A DNA stretch of 64,000 nt. Source: Notospermus geniculatus. Its lineage: Eukaryota > Nemertea > Pilidiophora > Heteronemertea > Lineidae. Below the pieces are notes generated by a model that made no database searches, was not told the origin of the DNA, and saw nothing but the letters and a program-made list of their open reading frames with translations. Every line of letters begins with the position of its first letter. Within the stretch, counting starts at the first letter, position 1. The stretch spans positions 236,351-300,350 of the forward strand of contig NMRB01000198.1 of NCBI GenBank assembly GCA_002633025.1, read 5' to 3'. This document shows positions 52,931-63,081 of the stretch, in pieces. Both the position numbers and the translations under genes were made by a program.

Positions 52931-53099
52931 GTAGTTTGACACCGGAAAAAGACAAGCTATGAATTGCCGGGGGAAAGGGCACTTCGTCGCCAAAAAGGCA
53001 CTCTGTGCAGAAGAAGGCACTCTCTGCCAAAAGAGGCACCCTATACCGAAAAAGGCCACTCTGGCCCGGAAGGGGGGTGCGCACCTCCTGCTCCCCCTG

Positions 53100-53540
53100 G
53101 ATCCGCCCCTGCTAAATAAGGGGCCTTCGCTTGGGTGAAGACCAACCTCCAGTTTGGTCGGGCAGGCTAGGGCAGGTGTGATGTGGTCCTTTTCGCCGGC
53201 ATAGGGGTGGGTGGGGCTATCTGTGACTACGGGGCCCGGCACGTCCCCTCCTCTCCAGGGATGGTCTTTACCGGTGGGTACCCCCCCCCACCGTGGGGAG
53301 AAAGTTCTGTCTCCCGAACCGGGGCCTGCCTTCCCTTGACCCGAAGACGCTGGAGGAACGGCAAAGTGGCGGATTTGGATACGGATACCACACGCTTTAA
53401 TGTGAAACATGTGAAAAAAACAAAGAAACAAACGAACGACGAACACATGACATGCATGACATGCATGACGAAGGTGACACAAAACAGGCGAAAAAACCAA
53501 ATTTTCTTCCTTTTTCTTAAAGATGATAATCATTAAAAAT
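53100..53540. other. GC-rich stretch, no gene recognised
   Basis: Open on both strands because of base composition. ACATGCATG microsatellite at 53447-53468. No domain. Confidence 0.4.
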
Positions 53541-53800
53541 ACATTAGGCCTATATTAATATTATTGTGTTTTGATTTACTCAGGCCCCAGGCCTACCGGT
53601 GTCGATCAATCAACAGTATTTTCATCATTGCTGATCAGTAGGCGAGGGCCTACAGGTGCATGGTGGTAGGCCCCTAGGCTAAAGGCCTAGGCCTAGCCTA
53701 GGCCTATCACAGTGAGAAAAAATCGTACTAGGCCTAGGCCTACTTTTCAGCCATTTCTGGCCAAAACGTACTAGGCCTATCCCTTTGCCACAACTAGGCT
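53540..53800. repeat. Cluster of TAGGCCTA palindromic words
   Basis: AGGCCTA/TAGGCCT words recur many times, some joined (CCTAGGCCTAGCC). The same word occurs singly across the window. Confidence 0.6.
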
Positions 53801-54024
53801 AGCACTAGTCTCAGTAACTGGGACTCTGTATGCTCCGCTTTTGCTTTTACAAACTGACTTTTACATAGCGCGCATACAGAGTCTCAGATTGCCCAATACA
53901 TTCCCTGTGGAGCAACTCCGCGCCGAATTCCGGGCGGGCACTGTTAATTCACAAACCAGGACGAAAATCCACAATATTGTATCCCTGTGTTATTGAGCTA
54001 CCGTCGCTACACCATGTCCGAGTG

Positions 54025-54298
54025 AATACACCGATTTCACAACTCGCAGCGATCACAGCGCCCCTAGTAGCAGTATATAACGGCCACTTCCGGTTTACCT
54101 CGCCTCCAGGTGTAATTCCAAGGAGCGAGGTTGATTTTCAAGCTCACCACCAGGAGTGAAGTAAATATTTCCTAGATCGAGGTTACCTCACTCCTGGTGG
54201 TGAGGTTGAAAACTAACCTCGCACCTAGGAATTACACCGGAAATGGCTGGTCAAAGTAGGGGCGCTGTGATCGCTTTGAGTTGTGAAATCGGTGTATT
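54025..54298. mobile_element. Foldback MITE (about 274 bp)
   Basis: AATACACCGATTTCACAACTC and GATCACAGCGCCCCTA are mirrored by TAGGGGCGCTGTGATC and GAGTTGTGAAATCGGTGTATT. The inner CTCACCACCAGGAGTGA is mirrored by TCACTCCTGGTGGTGAG. A half copy lies at 25985-26105. An unresolved base (54299) adjoins the right end. Confidence 0.75.
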
Positions 54299-54299
54299 N

Positions 54300-55198
54300 C
54301 AACGACATGAAAAACTAAATTTCATCAATGTAAACGTTCAAATATATTTTTTAGAATTGTCACTCTCAACATTACCGGTATGTCATCATAATTCTTTCCG
54401 ACAACCATGCAGTGCCACCGTCGGATGCCGAGGACAGACGGGCAGGGAACCACTGCAGGTTACCATGTTGGCATGTTATATCCTAAAACGACGACTACAA
54501 CGACATGGCAGTCATAGCACACAAATCATGAAATAAGGCAAATGTAATTCTTCCAAATGAAATTCGTGAACGTTTGAGGGACTCCTCCACACACTCACAA
54601 ATATCAATATGGTTACTTTGATGTTAATAATTACTTCTTTATAGCGTTGGGCGCTTCTGGTAGCAGTTAGACGCAAATTTAGTGCGCCCAGGTTTATAGG
54701 CCTATTCCATGTACACACACTTGCATGCATGATACTATATAGGCCCCTACACACACATGCACAGTGCAGTTCAAATGAATTGGTCTGCTATTCTAGACCT
54801 AGGCCTATTATCCCCTGGTATAGGCCTACTTGAGCACAAAATATCCTCGTTAGTGTAGTATGGGACCTAGCTAGCTAGGCTTCTTTGCCAGATCACAGGA
54901 CAGATGCCATGGATATGGATAGCCTACCGTAGGCCCCATGGCAGGCAGACCACAGATAGCCACACTTGACCGGTTGACCACACTGGGGCTGACACTCAGT
55001 CAGTGGGTCATATGAACAAAGACTAGCGAATGCTTTTTACTCCAGATGTATAGAGCATTGCCCAGTCCCAGTGCATTTGATAATCTTTATTCACATGATC
55101 CATAGAACCAGTAGCCTACGAAGAACAGGGCAGGCTGGTGGTTTGATATTAATACCGGTATCTTCATTAAATTCATTTCATCTACATGTATATTTCAG
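54300..55198. other. No gene recognised
   Basis: Scattered TAGGCCTA words; nothing else identified. It may contain the promoter or first exon of the transcript beginning before 55199. Confidence 0.35.
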
Positions 55199-57240
55199 CT
55201 ATCCGTATCTGTAATGTGATCTGTGATGTGAAACATCAGGAAGAGTGGGTGACTTCTAGAAGAATTTCAAGCATCTGAATCCCAGGACAGTTCTCCTGTT
55301 ACACGATGCCATGAGAGGTAAGTGTTTATTTGCTTTGATTTTGAGTCAACTTTATTTGACTATGATATACGGTACTGTGACTGTGCCAGTGATCATATTT
55401 TGCATTCCTTCTTGTCAGTGTCAAGTGATTGCATTTGAAAAATGAAATTTTCAAATAATGTAATATCCATTTTTTTCAGATTTGTCCTTCAACTTCCAAT
55501 GTCCAGAACCAATTCAAACAGAACCAGGGTTTGTTGAAGAAGCGTCAACTGTTGCCAGGACATGAGCTGAGTAGTCAGGAATGGAATTTCATCAGGTATG
55601 CACATGGGTGTGTAAAAACCTATCAGACAAAGGGCATATTTTGAGAGAAATCAAATGTCAAATTCTTTAGCCAGGACATTTCTTTAGCCAAGTCATAATG
55701 GTTAAAGTAAAAAAAAATGTCAAGGTGAGGAAGAATTAGAGGTATAATGAAAGAATGTTCCTGGAAGGCCTTTTCTTCAGCTCTGTGTGTTACATTCTAC
55801 TTCAAATCCATCTAGTCATTGTTTTTTTATTCAAAGACCCCTTGAGGAAGGCACTCCTGATGCTACATGCATGTATTTCATTGAGATGCAAACCAAATGG
55901 GAAATGTCCAGTGATGTCCGACTTTTTTCTTCCTGAACAGGGGGGAATCGGATGGCCGTTCGAGAGATCAACAAAGCATTGCCCAGCAGTTGTAAGAGCC
56001 CAGATGTCAGTGTGTTAGAGTGAAGACAGCCAAAGGGGACACAATAGCTTAGATTTCAACTGACAGGCTACTGATTTTTGGGGGCGCAATATGCTGCATC
56101 AGTTCAGGTGTGCTATGCAATGGGCCTAGAAAGGTTGGTGTTCCTTGGATATAACCATCAGATATCAGCTGCACACTATTGCCTGAATAATCTGATGTGG
56201 ACAGTTTTTCACCTCATAGAATGTGTCTCCATTTCAGGAAGTTGCTTCAGATGTTCCTGTCACCGAGAAGCTGCAACGTCGCCATCTTTAGGTCGGGCAT
56301 TGTTATTAGATCAATCTCGGTAAGTCGAACCCTCTTATCCCCCCGATGAGGCCATCTCGCCAGAGTTTGAAAGAGGAGTTCAAGTTCACCTGGATAGTCG
56401 GGAGTGAGGACAGTTCAGGTGTGTATAGCTCCTGAGAAGAAGGCACTTTGTCGGTCTTGACAATGTGGTTTCTGAGGGTGTAGATGTATTTGGGTCATGT
56501 GAAATAGTGAAGACACTGGGTGAGTGCGGTTGGTAATCTCTTTACTCATTATATTTCTGAGAGATCAGAGTTCTTAGAAATCCAAGACACAGTCTGATAT
56601 GGAGATAACCCGATGTGTGGACACTAAAGTTACCAACGTGGATGAGTACTTTGATCACATTTCATGCTCCTAATTATTCAAGTTTTTAATCTTTCCATTC
56701 CAGGGTGCACTACATGCAGTTCCTGGATTGAGGACAAGAGTAGGAGGAAACCAACACCAAGACACCTGTACCTAGCCTTTTGTGAAAGTGTAATTCTGTG
56801 TGATACTAGAATAATCTAATGTATTGAGATACTAGAATGGATGTTATTTTCATGGAGAGAATTCTTTTTCTTTTGAATTCTTTACAATGTACTAAAAGCT
56901 CTTTGACTTGGAGCCCTGATCTGGAAGGCCCAGTGTGGAGGCAAAATGCAGTGATAACTGATGGTTTGATGCTGTCAGTAGTTTATTCTGCAACTAGTTA
57001 AATGTGACACTGGCTAGCCCATTATGTACCTTGAATAAGTGGAGTGTAGACATCTCGTATATTGCCATCTGATCTTCCTTCAACTAAATATTGTCAGTGG
57101 CTTTCAGCATGTTCAGTTAGGCCTAGCCGGTTCACCATGAGATGACGCGGTAGTGGTGTGTGTCTGTATTTATTGTCCATCTCACTTTCTATGTGTAAAA
57201 AGGTGTAAAATTCATGTACAATAAATCCACTTTTACACAT
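55199..57240 (+). other. Spliced transcription unit, probably non-coding
   Basis: Consensus junctions give exon 55199-55317 (ATTTCAG/ to GAGAG/GTAAGT), 55480-55595 (TTTTTTCAG/ to TCAG/GTATGC), 56238-56319 (CATTTCAG/ to CTCG/GTAAGT) and a last exon from 56704 (CATTCCAG/) with AATAAA at 57220. No exon chain gives a long open frame; the last exon has many stops. It may be a long non-coding RNA or the 3' end of a gene. Confidence 0.4.
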
Positions 57241-57765
57241 TAATTCCCTCTTATTTTGATGTAGGCATACATGGTTTTGAGAACCATGATGCGTTGTAAG
57301 AACATGCTCACAATTAGAGTTGGAGGGTTTTGGGTAGGGGTAGAACTCTTTTTCATTTCTCTCATACTACTCTATCTTTTGTGATCTGATAAAATGTAGA
57401 TAGTATGATAAGAAAGTCCCTCGCGAAATAGTAATAGGCCTACGGTATCCTCTTCCGTTTTCTACCATGCAAGAGGTAATCCAATAGGCCTACTGCTGCC
57501 TACCTGCCAAATTGGCCGCGTCAACCCCTAAAATTCAATTTCGACCATGCACTCAGAACGACTAAATCAATTGGTTCATATTGTGCATTTCTTGGTACTC
57601 GAGTCAAGGAAGGTGCACATAGACGTACATGCACCGAGTTATACTGATTTCCGATGGTAGCCCCCCCACCAGTCCTTAGCGGAATGACTCCTCTGACTTG
57701 CGCGGCGAATGTGGCGCCATCTATAATCCCAAAGTGGAACTGAGAAGAAGTTCATTACAGGGCGT

Positions 57766-59133
57766 CAATCTCACACCCAGAGATTAGTTACGCTCGATCG
57801 AGGTTGATGGTCGCTACACCAATCTCTGGAGACGGCTAAGCCCTAGCGGTGGCTTCGGGAACCAAAATGCAAGGCAAATGCGTTACACACGGCGCATCCC
57901 GCTTCACTCCAAGTTTATACAGTGCGCCAAGTACTGCTGTCATGGCTGTGGATTTTCCTCAATAAATACAACAGATCCCTCGAAAAACCTTTCTAAGGAC
58001 ATTTTTTGTGTGTAAATTTTACACTCAAGTCATCTCAAGTCATTTCAGCGCATTTATGGTTAAAATTCAGTCTAAAATTGCACGATACCAAAAATCACAC
58101 CTAAGGCGTGAAATGGCCATTTTGGTTCCCGAAGCCACCGCTAGGGCTAGAAGGCTTCGGCTCTGGCTGCCATTTTCGCGACAAGAATTTGGTCGCGGAT
58201 CTCAGAGCGCATGCGCGGATACCGTTACGTTGACATCACGGGTTATTTTAAGAATGGAATGTCGGTAACCACGTGGGTGCTAATGTGATCAAACACGCCG
58301 AATCGTGCTAAATGGCAACACCGAGGAAGTTTCTGTGGATGAGAAATTTGGTATGTGTTGCAGAACTGTAACAAAAGCTCATAATCGTCGCCGTTTTAGA
58401 CGAGGAGAGAATGAAATTTTACGGGGAAAATGGCCCGTTACAATGACGTCAGTAATAAATTATCAGCCAGAGCCGAAGCCTTCTAGCCCTAGCGGTGGCT
58501 TCCGGAACCAAAATGTGAAATGGCTAGCCCAATTACCTTCGCTAGGTATTATGGGTAAACCCGGATAATGCCTTAGCCTTCAACTGCTGTGGTGCGCCTG
58601 CACAAAAGTGCAGTGAATAAATTTAGGCTTTTTTCTGCCCAAATTTAGGACCTTTTGGAAACAATAATAAAATATCTACAAATAAAGCTCTCAAAAACGG
58701 CCAAAAAGGGTATTTTGAGGTTGCAGTTGTCAAAACGTACGGAACTACATCGGAAGGATAAAACCAAATCACTCAACAGGTTCTTGGTTAGCTCAACCAA
58801 TCAGGACACTGCATTGAGTGGTCACGAGGGGTCAAGTGACAGAATGTAAACAAGACCATGTGCTTATCAGCTGTCACGTGCTTCTGTTGAGCAATCAGAT
58901 AATTAGGTCGACGAAAAAACGTTTCGTGTACGTGCCCATGAAATTCTTCAATTCCACTTGGCATGTATTGGAACTACGATCATCCGCCGAGGAAGTAGGG
59001 ATCTGGTGGCAGTGTCACTAGGTAGAAGACTGGAGGTGGCGCTGTGTGCAGTTTGTGGCTAGCCGTCTCCAGAGATTAGTGTAGCGACCATCAACCTCGG
59101 CCCGAGCGTAACGAATCTCTGGGTACGAGATTG
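57766..59133. mobile_element. Mutator-like TIR element (1368 bp), 9-bp target duplication
   Basis: CAATCTC at 57766 and GAGATTG at 59127-59133 begin inverted arms of about 75 bp (shared blocks CCCAGAGATT, CGTTACGCTCG, GAGGTTGATGGTCGCTACAC, AATCTCTGGAGACGGCTA). ACAGGGCGT is duplicated at 57757-57765 and 59134-59142. Inside, a second inverted pair (GCCCTAGCGGTGGCTTC with GAACCAAAATG at 57839 and 58488; inverted GAAGCCACCGCTAGGGC at 58130) shows nesting. No transposase frame. It ends about 40 bp before the promoter of the 59222 gene. Confidence 0.75.
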
Positions 59134-59174
59134 ACAGGGCGTGTCGCGATTCACCTGTTACTCCAACTCCGTTC

Positions 59175-59182
59175 TATTTAAA
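59175..59182 (+). promoter_or_regulatory. TATTTAAA box for the 308-residue gene
   Basis: The box starts 47 nt before the ATG at 59222. Another ATG at 59184 is directly adjacent to it and so cannot be in the transcript if this box is used. Confidence 0.5.
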
Positions 59183-59221
59183 CATGTCAAAGAGTCTAAC
59201 GTTTCTTTTAAAAACTTAGTG

Positions 59222-60148
59222 ATGGATTTTATCGGCACAGGCATCGTTTCAAATGCGGATAAAAACGACGAATATTTGCCAGTCTTATACGAAATCGTGT
59301 CGCATTACGTTCCATCCAATAAGCATTTGGATCACGAATTAATCTTTTCGCGACCACGTTTGGAGGTCGAAACTGACGACTTGGATGATTTTTTCGTGGC
59401 AGGTGTAAAAAACCCTTATTACTCGAAGTTGACGAACGTCTCAAGGCTACAACGTCTGTACGGAAAGGGCGATTGCGATGGACTTAATGATTTTGAAAAA
59501 ACTTTATCCCGTATTCACCAGTCGTTCAGAACCGATATAGTAACCGAATTTTGTCGCACTTGGAAACCGGCCGGGATTTTGATAGAAGCAAAAAATCTCG
59601 GATCGTTGCATTCTTCAGACTCTGAAAATCTTTTGAATCTGCTCCTATTAAGTCACGGGGCAATAGGCCTCGCAAATTGCACGCCGTATCACCGCGAATT
59701 TCAATTAACCGTAGCCCTCGATCAATTCGCAGATTTCGATTATGATTTAGAAGAGCGCACCCCAGATGAGTTTTACGCCAGACTGAATGCCGCCGACGAG
59801 GAAACGCTGTCCATCCCGCCTGTGCATTCTAAATATGTGGTGGAGGACTGTCTGAGAGGTTTCTCTCTGTACGGAGTCGTCTATGCCAGTCATCCAAATA
59901 AATGCGTTGTCAGGATCGTCAAGACGAAACATTCGGATGTGCGAGTAAGTGAGATCATACACGCTTATCTAGAAACGCGTTTCAGAAACAAGGCCAGACC
60001 TCTCAATTGGAACAGGATCGGCGTGATAAAAATCGGCTCTTGTCCGAAGTCTCTAATATCAGAAAACAGAGTGAAGTATGACGTGCATTTAAAAAGGGTG
60101 AGAATTAAACACTTCGTGTACGACCCTTCTCACTGGAATGTTTTTTAA
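59222..60148 (+). CDS. Virus-like protein of 308 residues, function unknown
   Basis: The uninterrupted frame starts MDFIGTGIVSNADK and ends DPSHWNVF. The frame is open upstream, but this ATG is placed by the TATTTAAA box. It is a soluble-looking mixed helix/strand protein with no signal peptide or membrane segment. The segment PAGILIEAKNLG has a hydrophobic strand followed by E-x-K, a shape found in PD-(D/E)XK nucleases, but no preceding acidic motif is clear, so I do not assign that function. The C-terminal part is basic (KRVRIKHFVYD). It is first in a co-oriented plus-strand block running to the window end. No relative recognised. Confidence 0.65.
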   Translation: MDFIGTGIVSNADKNDEYLPVLYEIVSHYVPSNKHLDHELIFSRPRLEVETDDLDDFFVAGVKNPYYSKLTNVSRLQRLYGKGDCDGLNDFEKTLSRIHQSFRTDIVTEFCRTWKPAGILIEAKNLGSLHSSDSENLLNLLLLSHGAIGLANCTPYHREFQLTVALDQFADFDYDLEERTPDEFYARLNAADEETLSIPPVHSKYVVEDCLRGFSLYGVVYASHPNKCVVRIVKTKHSDVRVSEIIHAYLETRFRNKARPLNWNRIGVIKIGSCPKSLISENRVKYDVHLKRVRIKHFVYDPSHWNVF

Positions 60149-60379
60149 CTACATGTATCGGATGGTACAGGGCGCGGGTGCCATCCGACTGTACCGCTGT
60201 AACTTACTTACCATGTGGTGGTACCACGCACTGCCCATGGTGATTTCAAGGGTGGTGCAGACATTCCCATTTAGGCTACAAACGGCTAGCGAAAAGCACC
60301 TATAAACCACAAAAAAACCTCTACCGACAATGCTTTCTTGGGGTGGTCGATATTTAGGCCTACACCTCCTACGCGCGCT
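60149..60379. other. Intergenic, no gene recognised
   Basis: Contains GTGGTACCAC and TACCGCTGTAAC words; no gene. The frame of the downstream gene is open from 60338 but without an ATG. Confidence 0.4.
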
Positions 60380-60388
60380 TGTTTAAAA
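60380..60388 (+). promoter_or_regulatory. TGTTTAAAA box for the 476-residue gene
   Basis: It lies 39 nt before the ATG at 60419. An ATG at 60391 opens only a 7-codon frame and lies only 3 nt after the box, upstream of the expected start site. Confidence 0.4.
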
Positions 60389-60418
60389 GGATGCGAGAGA
60401 GTAACACGTGCTGACTCA

Positions 60419-61849
60419 ATGGCTGGCCTCATTGCGAATTATTACAGCGCTGTTGACGCAACTTCTTTCGACATTTTCTTCATTTTTCTAATCGGCTCTC
60501 AGTGTCATGACCGCGTGAAAGTAGCGGCAAAGAAACATCGGGGTACAGTCGGTTTGAACAAGACGGACATCCTGACCATATGCAGAAAAAACAATACGCT
60601 ACATTACGTTCGTAAGTCTTTAGAGAATTTATTCGCAAACACCAGATACGAAGGAGAAATCCATGATGATTTTGAATCTTTGGCAAGAGTAAAACTTCAT
60701 GCACCCGGAAGCGGTTTTCAAGCTCTAAAGTACTTCCTTCATAACTGCCTTGTCAATTTTTTGCTTCCCGAATTCACTCCTACAATGAAAAGAAAAGTTA
60801 TATCAAGTTTGATTCAGCTGCATTTGGTAACGATAGACAAAATCCGACCAGACGAGGCGCATAACATTATTGCGTATACAATACCAACTGAGATGGTTTC
60901 TGTATCGTCGGCATTTGGCAGACTACTCGATAAGTACCACTCCACTATCAACACATTGATAGTGGAACCTCTCCAACTGGCTTCCCGACGATACATAAGC
61001 GGCATTGCAAAGAGACCGCGAATTTTATCCGAGATGAGTTTCACTTTGCCATTTTTAGAGAATTTAGCTATAATCAAGAGAACTGCCAGACCAGCCGCCA
61101 CAAGATTATTTAGAAGAGACAATGTCATTACAGATTCGATTTCCTCGGAACTAGATCGGCTAACTCGCTTGGCAAACTTAATCAATAAAGAGGGGCTGTA
61201 TCATAAAATACATAGTGTGTATACTTCCTGTTTATATTTGCTGAAGTTTGTCGAAAATTTGAAAAACCGCATCAAAATAAAATACTTGAATTTCGCTCCC
61301 AAGAGGTGTATCTGTTATGCTAAATGCACTAGGAACTCATTTGGAAATCATTTGAAGCTTTGCCTCGCTAGTTACGTGACGTTTTGCGCAGACTGCGGTG
61401 AAACAACGCACAACCTTACTAATCAAGACCGGAAACATCATTCGTACATCAACTACAATACAGACAGACGTCATTGTGCCAAGTGCGATTCAACCGATTT
61501 GCAATCAACCGCGTTGTACAGTTGCAGCATCAATGAGAACGTGGTTCGTTTATTAGTGCAATGTGTGTTTGAAGAACCGGTAGAAGATATAAATTGTATC
61601 AGTTCAAGAACCGTCACGTCCATATGCATCTCTGGGAATCGTTCGTGTTATAATATAAAGACGACAAAGTTCCAAGATATTTTCGAACCGTGTAAAAACT
61701 GCTCGGTTGATAATTTGAGTGTATGCGCAAATACCTGTCTGGATAGTGAAGATTCCGGTGTAATGTGCATAGGTTGTCGGTTGTATATGAAATGTCCCTG
61801 TCGTTTGGCAGGTATACAAAGACGGCCGAGAAGTCATCAGATTCGATAG
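60419..61849 (+). CDS. Cys-rich virus-like protein of 476 residues
   Basis: It starts MAGLIANYYSAVD. The N-terminal 270 residues are helical. The C-terminal 200 have many Cys pairs suited to zinc binding: RCICYAKC, CADC (about 323-326) with following His residues, CAKC (about 353-356), then CKNC and CIGC near the end. No signal peptide. Several CxxC pairs in a C-terminal domain recall herpesvirus packaging proteins of the UL32 type, but the resemblance is only of layout; a zinc-finger regulator is equally possible. Complete and intronless. The next frame (62013-62762) also has CxxC motifs and no start, so it may have been part of this gene or of a neighbour. Confidence 0.6.
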   Translation: MAGLIANYYSAVDATSFDIFFIFLIGSQCHDRVKVAAKKHRGTVGLNKTDILTICRKNNTLHYVRKSLENLFANTRYEGEIHDDFESLARVKLHAPGSGFQALKYFLHNCLVNFLLPEFTPTMKRKVISSLIQLHLVTIDKIRPDEAHNIIAYTIPTEMVSVSSAFGRLLDKYHSTINTLIVEPLQLASRRYISGIAKRPRILSEMSFTLPFLENLAIIKRTARPAATRLFRRDNVITDSISSELDRLTRLANLINKEGLYHKIHSVYTSCLYLLKFVENLKNRIKIKYLNFAPKRCICYAKCTRNSFGNHLKLCLASYVTFCADCGETTHNLTNQDRKHHSYINYNTDRRHCAKCDSTDLQSTALYSCSINENVVRLLVQCVFEEPVEDINCISSRTVTSICISGNRSCYNIKTTKFQDIFEPCKNCSVDNLSVCANTCLDSEDSGVMCIGCRLYMKCPCRLAGIQRRPRSHQIR

Positions 61850-62012
61850 ACCTCTGACCTATCGATTTATACGTACACGTGTTGAATTAGGGTTATACTT
61901 GTCACTCTCACAGTGGAGTCTCCGTCTAAAACTAAACCACCTTGAATGAGTTGAGATATTTAATGACTTGGCCTAGGCCTATGCCTTCGTGTACCTGTTG
62001 CGAGGCATTTAG

Positions 62013-62762
62013 ATTGTTGGTTGTGAATTCGTTATAATCATTTCAGACCATACGTATGCTAAAAGGGGATGTACCCCAGCACCTTCCCGACATACGATTT
62101 CTGATGTACAACCGCCCGACTCCCTTAAAATATGCACCCCATTTCATGTTTTAGTCATTCCAGATCACCGTGTAGCAAAACAAATCCAAGAAAATGCCCA
62201 CATTGTTGTGGTCGAATGCATCGTTTGTAATGTGATGACCCATTCAAGATATAAACCAATTTTTTATTCCCTGGAACAACTATTCACAGCAAATAAGAAT
62301 ATATGCACTTGCGAGGCATCTGTTTTTAGATTTTCTTATGATATTTGGATGCAGAAATTGCCATCTTTATTCAATGAACTAAATATATTTAGCTCGCATC
62401 AAAGGTACATTAAAGAAATACCATTCGATGTGTTGAGAAGTCATTTTTCAGACAGCGGCAATCTGCTTTGTAAAATTAATAAACGTCGAATGAAGACCTC
62501 GATGTTATATCAAAAATTAACCCAGAACTGTAACTCTTTAAACGAAATGTACACTCGAATGCAACAACTCTTACAGTCGTCTGAATCATTTCGTCTACAC
62601 ATTCTCAATCTAAATTCAATGACCCCTCTGTATTGTTCCCTTTTAGTTGCATTTTATCAACGAAGTGTATTTTCTAAAAAAACGCTAACGCTTTTTAAGC
62701 AGAACGATATAATATCGTACTTGACAAACTTCGCTAATCACGATGTCATATGGAGCCACTAA
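62013..62762 (+). pseudogene. 5'-incomplete virus-like frame with CxxC motif
   Basis: The frame is open from 62013 (after TAG) to 62762, about 249 codons, but its first ATG is at 62235, within a conserved-looking stretch (VVECIVCNVMTHSRY). No TATA-type box sits at the right distance. Later parts are helical (IWMQKLPSLFNEL, LLQSSESFRLHIL) with CTCEAS. It may be the 3' part of a broken or spliced gene, or start with a non-ATG codon. No family recognised. Confidence 0.45.
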
Positions 62763-62789
62763 CTTGAATATTGTATACAGTCGCAAAAT

Positions 62790-62797
62790 TATTTAAA
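62790..62797 (+). promoter_or_regulatory. TATTTAAA box for the 60-residue membrane protein
   Basis: It starts 45 nt before the ATG at 62835. Confidence 0.45.
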
Positions 62798-62834
62798 GGA
62801 ACAGTTATTGAACTATTAAAGTATTCATAGGGAC

Positions 62835-63017
62835 ATGTATCGTAAATACGCTCTTCAGCTCAGCCATCTCATTCTACTGGTTATTATAATTGTAATAACT
62901 ATTCTACAAGCGACACATGTGTGGCCACCAGATAGATTGACGAAGGAGCCATCCCGTAATTCAACGCCTGATGAATCCTCGGTATATTGTAATTTCGGAA
63001 CAAGACGCTATGTATAA
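62835..63017 (+). CDS. Small single-pass membrane protein, 60 residues
   Basis: An N-terminal membrane segment (about 12-26, LILLVIIIVITIL) follows a short basic start (MYRKYALQ). The remaining 34 residues are hydrophilic, with one NST glycosylation site and a single Cys. Topology is either signal-anchor or cleaved signal. Placed directly before the glycoprotein-type gene. Many large DNA viruses have such small envelope-associated proteins; function unknown. Confidence 0.5.
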   Translation: MYRKYALQLSHLILLVIIIVITILQATHVWPPDRLTKEPSRNSTPDESSVYCNFGTRRYV

Positions 63018-63039
63018 TTTTGATATTGTTATCACAACA

Positions 63040-63047
63040 TATTTAAA
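63040..63047 (+). promoter_or_regulatory. TATTTAAA box for the glycoprotein-type gene
   Basis: It starts 42 nt before the ATG at 63082, within ACATATTTAAATATG. Confidence 0.5.
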
Positions 63048-63081
63048 TATGTAAATCTTATAAGTGATTTGTGCATTCATC

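Noticed and set aside
52919-53536. Long overlapping frames on both strands (up to 204 residues)
   Set aside because: They reflect GC-rich and repeat sequence with no domain; codon patterns on the two strands mirror each other.
59229-59962. Minus-strand frames under the 308-residue gene
   Set aside because: They are shadows of the plus-strand frame, which has a promoter box and even coding composition.
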